Shown here: piece by piece, positions 19,561-31,200 of the stretch | Layout: each line of letters starts with the position of its first letter | Position numbering within the stretch: the stretch's first letter is position 1 | From: Bimastos eiseni | Lineage: Eukaryota; Annelida; Clitellata; Crassiclitellata; Lumbricidae | Reading direction: 5' to 3' | NCBI GenBank assembly: GCA_959347315.1 | Contig: OY365818.1 | Location: 6,998,805-7,062,804, forward strand | DNA length: 64,000 nucleotides | The notes under the pieces: generated by a model | What the model was told of the DNA's origin: nothing | The model's database searches: none | The model's input: the letters and a program-made list of their open reading frames with translations, nothing else | Position numbers and translations under genes: made by a program

Positions 19561-21998
19561 CTCAAGTATACCATTACATTATATTTACTATTAACTGGTA
19601 AATAGTGTTCATTATATATTGATATATTAATGTGAGCGTCACACATGAACGTGAGTATGACACAGTAACGTGAGTAGGCCCCTACCAGACATTATCAAGC
19701 GATTTGAAGGCCTTTAAATTAAATATATTGTTATTATCAATTGGTTAAAATTAGAATTATTAACTGAAGTTTGCTGATCAATTTGACTCTGAGTTGGCTG
19801 TTAATTGTTTTGTCGATCAGCTAAGCGATATTAGTTATCCATTTCGTATTTCTACCTACCAAACCATACACATAGGCCTACAGATGTATGTAAGCCAAGC
19901 TTTCATGCATACTCGCATGCACACTTAATTTCCTATACATGCGAACCCCACACATCTTACTGATAATTCTACAATCTGCTTTAATTGAGAGTTTTGACTC
20001 TGTGCAAACCTTGGTTTCTTCGAATTGCAGACAAAATGTTCAAATATTGGCTGCCTACAGAGGAGAATGCCTTCCTATGTAAGTACATTGTAGGCTATTC
20101 TAACAGCAAACTGAAGCTACAGGCAATAGTAACCCAATGTAGGCCGATACTACTGCAATGGAATTACGAGAATGTGCTCATATTTTCATTTGACCATGCT
20201 TTCTGGCGGAACGCGCCAGAACGGCGTTCCGGCACCTTTTCCAATCACCAAATCATAGAAATAGTTGTAAAATATTTGTTGTCTAAAAACTCTGAAATTT
20301 TATATACAACTTTGCAATTTCAATTTTTGGCATTCTAACATTTATAAGTTGGCATAAGTTGACCTATTGATTGTGATCATTGTGTTTATAGGCCTAACAC
20401 TTATTTTATTTGGTAGCTAATTTCAGCGTCATTTCTTTCTACAATACAGCTGGGTTCAGGCGCATTTTTCTTGAAAAAGCACTGCATGTAGGCCTATTTT
20501 TAATTATAGCTCACGTATAAATTGAAATGAAGTTGTAGGCCTATTTGCAATGTGAAATTTATTCAGCGCCGAATTTAAGTTCAAAATGTCGATGAAATAA
20601 TTTTAAGATCCTCAGATTTCCATTATTATGCCTATTAAACTCTTTTATCTAATGGCCAGCAATCAGCCGAAATTACTGCTCAATTGTGAGTCAAAAACAT
20701 TGCTTAATCTAATCGTGAGCTTAATCTGTTTTAAATATCCAGAAATAGTCTATAGGCCAAGTTAGCCTTCAGGAATCGTTCTATAGATCAATTAATGCTG
20801 CCATGAATGACCGATGACCAGCTGGCATGACTAAAATTTGCAGTCATATTTGTCGTAGCGAATATGTTATGTTAACGTTTTTTTATTTGTGAATTTCAGG
20901 CGCAGTTCAAAACTGAGCACAAGCAATAAAGACCTGAGTGAATTCTACGAAAAACCCGAATAATTGTCCGACATTTTTTTGTGATCTCGACTTAAAACTC
21001 GGGACGACCTAACGCATTGGTTCCCCAGTCACTTAAATACACTCTGGTCCATAAATTGTTAATCTCCTCCACCTTTGTTTACATTCATTGAGATCGTCAA
21101 GGAACCTAATTCGGCAATTTCGAGATTTCATCAAGGAACACGTTTACAACAGTTCTGTCATAGAATATTCATTTCCTCAATCCCGAATTATAGTCGTATC
21201 CCAGACAGTGCTCATTTTTTGCGCTCCTGAGTAGGTTCTTGACGGGGAGCTTTATAAATGAATGAATGAAGGAAGGAATTAGTTCTCGCTTTTGTTAACT
21301 ATGAGGCTCGTATTGACATGGTTATATCTTTATAATGGTGATTTAGAACGTCAATGTTTATGTAGCCTTAGGCGAGGGAAAGAGTTATCAAGAATAGGCT
21401 ACATGATCGACGTGGAATAGATAGACTATGGCATGTACAAATGAAGCAATGCCCCAAACTGAAGAAAAGAGATATCTGATAAATACTTAAAGAGAAATAA
21501 TAACGAGGTCAAGAGTGGGTGTGACAGATGGTTGGAAAAATCGCCACGTTGTAGTGGAAGACACGAGAGTGAGGAATTAACATGTGCATTGAGTTTCATT
21601 CTTGTAAGATAATCTCTTCTGCGCCTTGTATGTACGACTGATGGGTGATTGAGAGTAATGTGTAATATGAACCAATTAAATAAATAAAAATCCTACAAAC
21701 TGGCAGTGCAGCTCAGACATCTGTCACCATCGCGTCACAATAATTTTTGAACACGACCTATATATTGGGTAAGTACTTTATTACATAGGCCTAGGAAGTC
21801 GTTGGTAAACACGTAAATCTCTCTTAAAAGCCCTCCCTTCTTCACATTGCATCATCGATAGCCAAACATCCAAGCAAACACTGCAAGAGTAGGCTAGCAG
21901 AAAGGTTGATTCCACCAATACGAACCCAATAAAAACAAAGCATCACATTCTCAGCATTTCCACTCAACAGTCACATTATTAATTAGAATTAGAATTTG
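19561..21998. other. intergenic with repeat fragments
   Basis: A GC-rich palindromic patch near 20205-20235 (GGAACG...CGTTCC) is like the inner part of hAT MITE ends. A LINE 3' tail is at 21225-21280. No gene was recognised. The ORF at 19985-20338 has no domain or splice support. Confidence 0.4.
21225..21280 (+). mobile_element. CR1/L2-like LINE 3' tail
   Basis: CTTGACGGGGAGCTTTATAAATGAATGAATGAAGG matches in layout the other 3' ends in the window, where a GC-rich stretch with GCGC or GAGC leads to TATAAA and a (GAAT)n tail. Confidence 0.45.
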
Positions 21999-22004
21999 TT
22001 TATT
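21999..22004 (-). terminator. possible polyadenylation signal of the C-type lectin gene
   Basis: AATAAA on the minus strand, about 226 bases after the stop codon at 22230-22232. It is the nearest canonical hexamer seen in the expected direction. Confidence 0.4.
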
Positions 22005-22229
22005 AAACACTCAGTTTCTTAGACATCAGCAAAGTCCCATGCAGCTTCTCAGAGTCTCCAAATAAACAGCAAAAATTCTAAAAAGGTAATGATGAATATA
22101 AAGCAATAAACGGAATTATAATCTAACCAAGACGACTAGCATGTTGCGAACGCATGCAGGCTGTAACCATAATTATAAACTCGCGTTTGTTCAGTTATCA
22201 AAGGCTGCAGGAGCGAACTGTTTTCTTAA

Positions 22230-25200
22230 CTATTGCTTCAATTCATCCAAGGCTTCATAGATGTGCGAGTTATCTGGATAGTCGTCGCCATCCGGTATTT
22301 CCGAGTAAATATTCGAGGACTTTGGTTTGTCGTTTTCCACTGGTGGCTTATCCATCTCTCCGTCCTTTGTTGCTCTTTCCAAATCCGACTCTCGTCGTAA
22401 TTCCATGTCGTAATCATACTCGTCGTACTCCTCGTCAGAATCAGAGTTCACAACGACATCCGGTTTCGGGCTGGACGCGAGTCTCGTTGTGACGTGGCCA
22501 TTGACGTCAGCGGCCACGTAGATGTTAGCAACGGCTCTAGGTCGGCCGGATTTTGACTCCTCGGTCGTTACGACATCGTCAACCGAACCTTTGCCCTTCC
22601 AGAAATTATCCTGTTTGTCTTCCGCTTCTCTGCGAAGTCTTTGCCTCCTAAAAATGTATTAGACCGCACAGTGATTGAAACTGAACACATTTGATATACT
22701 CTTAAAGTGCATATCAAAAGGTATAGTAGAATGAGTATGGAACAACAGTTTGTAAAGTTAACCCATGTATATGAAGTCCTAGCGACTTATTTTTTATTAA
22801 CAAAAATCATTCGGAACACTTTGTATATTATGGCCCACGCCCTCCAAGACAACCTTCTCGAAGGCGCTCCCAGTCAAAGTTCGGCGATTAAAACCGTTTT
22901 CAGATACTTGTAAAAGCTGTTTGCACAATCTACATAGCTAAGATATCACTCAGAGCTGATGGAAGGTTTTCTAGATAGACGGGCCAACGAGAAGGCACGA
23001 TATTGCATCTCTGATGTGCACACAAGGGAACTACAAGTTCAGCTCAAGACGTCGGACACAGATTTCTCCGAGCAGCAAAAACTTGAGGTGAGGCAACAAA
23101 ACGGTCAAACTAATGTGCTAACAGAGACGGATCCTCTAAATCAATCAAAAACAATGACTACAATAATGAGATACCGCTATTAAACAAATCTACAAGGACT
23201 ACGAGACTCAATCTGAAATTTTTTTAACTCAAAATTATTGTCTCTAGAGGGCGTATACGTCGCTAAAGCTTCGTCAAGCTTTCTCCGTGGTCGGTCCATC
23301 CACTTGGAATGGATTCCCGGTTGCTCTCTTGTCTTCCCCTTACAATGACCTTCCTACTCTTTGCAGGCTATTAGTCATTTCCTTTTAGCCATGGCTGGGA
23401 TGTGAGCACCTCTAAGTAGTCTTGCTTGAAGAGGTGCTAAATAAATTCTCGAAATGAATGAATGAATTATCGATCAGACAAACGAAATACATTAATTGTA
23501 GAATATCTTAGAAGAGTCCTCACCTTCTGTAGAGCGCAAAGTCGATGACAATGACCACTGTACCAATTAGAAGGCAGCCTAATGCCACTGCAATAATGGC
23601 TATAACAGACAATCAGAGCATGTCGGTAAAAAAACTCAATTTACAGGATAAATAAAACGGCGATTTAGCATTTGTATTGGGCAATAATGCCCTATAAGCA
23701 CTGCTGTACTGGAAATTGTGTTGAGCAGTTTATTTTGCATTGTATTGGGAATTGTATCGGGCACTGTCAGAGGCGGCAATCTCGTTTGACAGGTGGGGTA
23801 CACCCAATGAGAGGGGTAGCAAATGCGGGGGACACACGTATAACGTGTCCCCTCTCTATAAAAGGTGGGGGACTTGTCCCTCTGGACCCCTCGGGATCGC
23901 CGCCTCTGCGCGTTGTATTGGACATTATATTTTATGACGTCACATCTACTTGTCTAACTGGCTATTGATCAGGCCTGTGTATTCCACTGCGATTTTCGTT
24001 AAACAGTCAAACGCTTTTGGTGTAAGAGCGCCTTTTTGTTGCATATATATAGAGAAGCATTACTTCCATTTCTGATTCAGCCAGGCGGCCTAAAATAAAT
24101 AATTTTCTGACTGAATCTGCACAGTGCTAACAATTATCACAAACTTAATAAGCTTCCTTCGTATCGCAAAAATGACTTGCAGATAAACATAAATTATCAG
24201 TCAACATAATAGGCCTGTGAACATTTTAGCAATTGATATTTGCCGGTACGTCTTGGAGGTATTATTGTGGTAGTTTGGGTAGGTTATAAAATTTCCATTC
24301 TTAATTCCACGACTTGTGGCCTACGATGCGTAAGAGCTAATATAATGGCATTTGTCTGTAACCTGAGCCTCTCATCTTTTCATCACCGTCAACAGCTTTT
24401 TGTTCGCTTGCCACAGCGCGCACCTCGTCTAAAAGATATATAAACAAGAAATGTAATGTAGAATTTTGCAATGCACCTTATAAATCATAAGTCTATCTTA
24501 CAACTCAGGTAACGCAGCTGAAAATGAGATAGATAGGCATATTGTTAGACAGTGTAAGGTTCGGCAAGGTTAGCGCCTCCGATCTCGAGTTGCGCTATGT
24601 AAGTGTTCTGTTACAACTACAATTACAAAAGGCGACGTTAACTATAAGGTAAGGCAAAGTATGTTATTATAATATTATTAGTGCTAATTAGTAACCTATA
24701 TATAGCGTTTGTGTCCAACGCACAAGAGTTTCAAGACATCAACCGAAGGCACATCTAAATCAAACTACAATCAGGTATATATCCATAAGATCAGTGTGTA
24801 AGACGGAGAGACAGTCAATTGAGGATACGCCTTGAGTTTAAATGAAATGACATGAGCGATTAAACAGAACAGACATTCACAGGAAGATAGTTCCAAAATA
24901 TGGGTCAAGTAGCCGAAAAGTCATTTGCAAAGAACAATTCTTTTATGTATGACCAGAGAAGGATATTAAGATGATCTTGCTACAGTAACACAAGTCTGGT
25001 TTATAAGGACAGTTTCTATTTTCTAACCATTGTTGTGTAAGAGCTAAGATATTTTTTAACTGTGAGCCCCAATTTTAAATAAATCTCAACAGGAGGCCGA
25101 TACAACGCTGCACAGAGGTCACGTGCCCCTGTTTTAAAAGCACTATTATTACCGAAGTTCTAATTTTTCCTAGTGGTTTAAAATTGAAGTCTACTTTGGA

Positions 25201-28200
25201 GAACGTTAATAGGTATGTTTGTAAAAGCCATTTGTCCCTATGTAATCTGAATCAATAGTTTTATGTCTAATTTGTCTATCCCCTTCAGTTAGCTTCTCTT
25301 CATTAGGCCTACTCATTCTGTCTGTTTCATGCTCATATAATGTTCCTCGAGATGCTCTGGAACCATGTTCCTGTACTTCTACTGTTACAACCCACAGATG
25401 CCTCTAAGAAGTTCGTTAACATTCTTTCCTGCCTTAGAAATCCTTCTGTCCCTTACCGTGATTCCATGCTTGGTTGTGATCGTTAAAACCTTCATGTAAG
25501 CTGCTATCGGAATCCGGTAATTGGTGATTTACTGGGCTCGGTCTACGAGACAATAGCTGATTGCCTGAAGCAACACTTCTGGATACATTCGATTCTGTAG
25601 AAGAGAAACACTTAATCGTAAATCCTTCGCGTGTGGCACGGTGGCCAATTGGTTAGAGCGGTCGACTCTTAACGTGGAAAGTTTGGGTTCGATCTTTTTA
25701 TAGGAGTTACTGAGAAGGAACCTTGAGTAAGTCATTTGACCACAATCTGGCAGTAATTGCGCCTTCGAGGCGTGTGTACACTACTGAACTAATTGTAAGA
25801 AGGGCAATATAAAATAATAGTTACATTGTATTGTGTACCAATCCCTTGTGACTAGATCTGCGACTCATGCAGATCGGTTAGAAGAAGGAGCCTGTAAGGT
25901 TGCTTTCTATTTCTGATAGCTTCTAACTCATCGGTAACCGATGGCTTCCGCTAATCTCCAGACTCTAGCCCACACTCGTCACTCACTTACTCACACACTC
26001 ACTGCGTCACTCAGACACTCATCACTCACTAACTCACGCACTCACTAATTCGCCAATCCACTCATTCATTCAAACTTAGCAACTCACTTATTTACTCGCA
26101 CACCTATAATAGTTACTCACTCTTTATTGTATGGAAGCTTTTTCTAACACAATAAAAATTGACACTTCCTTAAGCTGCTGGTAATCCCCATTTCCTAATC
26201 TTTGGCGGCTAAGCCACTTCCCATCGAACGAATTGTTCTGTATTGCTCTTAATTGCTCTGTTCGTCGACTTTTTAATGGAAAATGTTCCAATGTTCAGAT
26301 TGCGAGTCCGTTCTGAATGCCATCGACCGACTGACGTCTTGGATATTACGATAAAGACGCATTAAAATAGATTAGATATTAGATAAGATTAGAATCTCAT
26401 CAGTAGACACGGGATGCATCGGCGCATTGCAGGATTTCTCACTTTAGCCTACGTCCCAAATTTAGACAAATTTGACCAAATACACCATTTGGACAAACGA
26501 TCATTACAATTAGTTCAGTAGTGCACACATCTTGCGAAATAGATCATCATGATAAATAGGCCATCTTGCCAAATAGACCAATTTGCCAAAAAGACCATCA
26601 TGCCAAATAGGCTATCTTGCAAAATAGACCATCGTGCCAAATAGACCACAGTGCCAAATAGATGAGTATATCGTGGAAATGGTCTTCGGCAAATGATCTT
26701 CACGATTCAATCTTCAATCTCGCTCACTCGTCCGTATAATGCTGTTCGCTACGCACTGCCCTATCTATCCATCAAATCGCGTATCGATCGACGGACGAAT
26801 AAGCTGGTCTCCCTGACGTGCCTTTTTCGGCGCTGAGAAATTTTCGAAGATCTACATTTCATTAAAGTATTCATATAGGCCAACTGGTGGCCTAGGTCCA
26901 ATAGATCCATGTAGAGATATAAACGGTGTATATGAATCGAATGTGTGTGCGTGTGTGTGTGCGTATTGATTTATCAGAAGAAGTTGGGTTCTGGATTCAA
27001 TAGGAATCGCTTGTAAGCCTCCTATGCAGTGCGGCTGTAACCTTCATATGCGAACCGTAAAATCATTTCATGCACAATTTAATCCCATGTCAGGAGTCAG
27101 ACAATTCGTCAGACAAATTATTGTTGTCCATTAATCCGCCCTAGATTTCTCAGGCACGATGGACTACAGAAAGTACATGTCAGTTAGCCATTGTGGGTGT
27201 AAAAGCACCAATGGTGCCACCCGCCTCAATACAGCTAAGTGACCAAGACAGACAGACAAACAGACAGACGGACGGACGGACGGAAGGAAGGAAGGACACA
27301 GACAGACGGACAGACCAAAACAGAGAATGAGACGAGGAATGAGACAGACGGAGACAGACAGAGTTAGTCAGTCGGTCTCTCACTGTATTCGCAGATAAAG
27401 CGGTAGTGCCATCTCGCGGTGTTACATAGCGTCTCGTGCCACCTCCAGTCGCCGCCCCCACGAACCATTCGCACGCAGTCGCGACGACTGTGCAAGAAAG
27501 CCCCAGGATGACCCTGACCCCAGTTGGTCCATTGCACGGGCTCATTCGTATCTGTAATCAGAACACAATCGGAACATGACGCCAACTGGTAAACAAACAG
27601 ATATATTTAATCATTTATTCACAATCGCCGAGGTAAAAAAATGGCGCTATATTAAGCGTTTCCGAAGGCCTTCACATAGACACCTGCACGGACGTACCAA
27701 ATTACGTGCATTATTTAGATTACTTTTAGATGGGAGTTTGTATCGCATTCCATGAGTACCGAAACATGATAAACTTATATTGAGGGTGAAGGTATGAGAC
27801 CTCTATAACCAAAATGAAGGATTCATAAATAGAAATAAAATAAAATAAATTATTAGGCAGCCAATAAAAAATAACGTACATGGCATACTACTCCTAGACA
27901 AGCACGCATGTCCGGTTACACAGAAGACTCGAGAGAGAGGACTCGAGTATGTTGAGCAGAAGCTCCACATGATTAAGGATAGCCATATCTATGTACTTTG
28001 AATGGTCCTGTCCGAATACTATCCGAAAAAAACTTAACTAAGGAAAAAACATAAGGCTCGCGGAGTCATAAATAAAGAAATCAGGAGCTATTTAAGCACA
28101 TTTCTACAATATTCTGCAATCTGAATAACACTAAATCTGAACATAAACAATTAAGAACGAGTCGACCTGAGTTCCTCAATTCAAGTCAATCTCGGAGACT

Positions 28201-31200
28201 GAAGAAAGACAACTTGGGAAATTCCCGCAACAAGATCGACTTTTAACACACTTCCTTGTGTGGCCGTATTCCATTCCGACCTTAACGATCCTTTTCCGCG
28301 CGTATTCGTATTCTCAGAATCCCTTATTTTTCCAACGAAGCAGCCTCAAAAACCTCTAAATCAACGTCCACCCAGATTCAACAAGAGCCCAAAAGAGAGT
28401 AAGAGAAAAAGCAGTCGCGCACAAAGGGCGACTACTGAGAATACTTCTTCGTATGCATGCATCATAAATTATAATTTTTATGTTAAAGTCCTTCGACAGA
28501 TGAGGTTATGAAAAGCGAGTGACATCCTCTCCTCTTCCACCTCCTCACATTCACCCTCTTACTCTGCTACTTCCTCTTTCCCTCCTCATACTCCTTCACT
28601 TCCTTCCATCATCCCCTCCATCTTCTTATGTTCCTCTTCCCTCCCCTCCCTCTTCCCTCCCCTCCCTCTTCCTCTCCGTCTCTCTCACTCTCCTCTTCCT
28701 CTTCCTCTCCCTGTCCAGCACCTGCCCTTCCCCTCTTCCTCTTCGTCTTCCTCTTTCTATCTCTCTCTCTCTCCATTCTGTCTCTCCCTCTCCCTCTCTT
28801 CTTCTCCTCTCCCTCTCTACTTCTCCTCTCCTCTCCCTCTCCATTGGCCTCTCTCACTCTCTCCTCGCCCTCCTCATCTCCCTCTCCCCAAACAATGCAA
28901 AGAAGCGTACAGAGTTCGTATCCTGTCCACTGCCATTCCATCTCAGAGGTGATGTCATGAAGTCCGATCCAGACGCCATTGTTGCGCCACCAGAGAGAGT
29001 TCAGACTCTCCACGATGAATTGATTGGTCTGAGGGTCATTGACCTTCACCAGACGACCTCCGTTCTATACAATTATCAACGCAAAGGACAGGCAACAACT
29101 TGAGTGCATATAATATTTATCCGTATAGGTGTACATTAAGTACATGCAATCAATTAATCAATCAATTAATCAATCAATCAATCAATCAATTAATTAATCA
29201 ATTAATTAATCGATTAATCAATCAATCAATTAATCAATCATTAACTAATCAATTAATATCGATCGATAGATCAATCAATCAAAAAAACTTAATACAGCGC
29301 CAATCATGAAATCTACTCAGTAACTATCCCAGTATGACTACGGCTAAATAGAACAGTTTCCAGTATTGAGTAGAATGCAGATGAGAAGGCTTGGGGCAGA
29401 AGGTGAAGCTCTTGGGGTGACCTGTTCCATGTGGTTGAATCCGCCATTGCATACACATACGCTATAACATATTCTGAATTCATATTAAGCAGAAAATAGC
29501 TTACGAAGCCATCAAATACCTATGTACATTGAATACATAAACATGCGCTTTGCACATAAACGAACTTTGAACTCATATCAAACAGAGCATTTTTCAAGCC
29601 TTCAACTTCGCTATACTAACTTAACTGAAGTATCTTCGGAATGCAATGCATGATCATCGCATGTTTTGTCCGTCGTTGCCTTCAGCTATAGCTCAAAATC
29701 ATCCACATTGCTTTTTAAGATTCTTATTGTAAATTATGAACATAACGGATTCATATTGGTGTTATAGTTTCACGATGTCAACTCCTCCCATAGATGGAGA
29801 AATCCTATCTGGAATCCCCCTTCGCCCTACCTTCCTCGCCTTTTCAACTCCAAACACCATCCACCTTAGCTGTCTCTCTGTCAGCCTGCCTGACTCTCTG
29901 GATTTTGACCCCTGCCTATAGATTCTGATTTGATCAAGCGCCTGTGAATAAGCTGGTTCCCGCGACTTGGCTTTTGTGGGCGCTGTATAAATGCACGGAT
30001 TACGATTACTATAAGCCTATTCGTAGTTTTTTGTTGCTTAATAATTAGGCCAAGCGTACGTCTGATATATGATTGTATTTTGAGTACAATACTTGGACCA
30101 ATGCCAGCAGCCCAGCATCAACAATCGGTTTTAACAAGATAAGCCTAGCCGGCTGTGTGAAGTCATTCACCACACATGCTTAACATTATCATCCGGTCTG
30201 TTTTTGAATGGGTTAGTAGCTATTTAACGACACTGTTTCATAGCGTAGACCTCCTTTTTATCAAGGCTTGGGACTGGCGCTACAAGAGTACGAATAGTGG
30301 CGGAATTGAGTTCATCGACCGAGAATATTTATAACGGGTTCGTCCTTAGTACACTCGATCAAGCGCCTCTTTATCTCATACTATAGTATACGACCTGAGT
30401 GTATTCGAAGAATAAATCGAGCGATTTCTACGCACGGTGATGTATCCATAAAGATGTGAAATGACAGCTTTTGGCAAAGTCTGAGACTCGTTCAGAACAT
30501 TGGCAGTTATTTAATGGCGCAGTAAAAACCACAAAGTTACAACCCAACAACCAGACGTAGGCCTATACGCTGGGAGCGTCTCCGATTAGACATGTTGAGG
30601 GGTCGCTATACGAGTGTTGAATGAAAGAATGAATGAATGAACATGAAGAAGAACGACCATAGACTACAGATCGCGTTTAAAGGAACCCAGTGAAGCAGCC
30701 ATGAGTATGAGGTGTATACCACTTCCGTTTTAACTCGTGAGTTTCATATGATTACGGAGCTTTACCAGAAGGCAGTAATCCCTGGCCTGCTGCCAATATT
30801 TCTCCTGAGAGACAAACTGGTAACAGGTTCCATGAAAGAGTTTTACAGTCGTCGTGTGGGGCAAATTGTTCGGACATTTCGTTGAGACCTCGTCGTCCTG
30901 ACCAAAGGCGGACGATCCCACTGCAAAATATATACAAGAAGAAATCGAATACAATTGAAAGGAATAGAAATGACAGTTAACGAGCGGTGTCCAGGGGCGT
31001 CAATTCCTCCCTGGGTGATGGAGGCAAACCTCCGGTTCCAAGTGCCAGAAAGGCAAGATATTCATTCCCTCACTAAGACGCAAAAATGCTCCTATACCTG
31101 AAATTTGGGGCATTTGCCTCCGGACTCCCCTACCGCCCTATCTAGAAGCCCCTGGCTGTGTCGATAATTATTAGCCTATTCAATTACTGGAAAAATCTGA

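Noticed and set aside
19383..19646. Minus-strand ORF with KFMSGTEVYVW repeats
   Set aside because: By-product of the 19-bp minisatellite, with units varying in length, so no conserved reading frame.
28519..29103. ORF rich in Ser/Leu/Pro and its antisense Glu/Arg-rich ORF
   Set aside because: Low-complexity polypyrimidine tract. The only real coding part is the lectin exon 28911-29064 on the minus strand.
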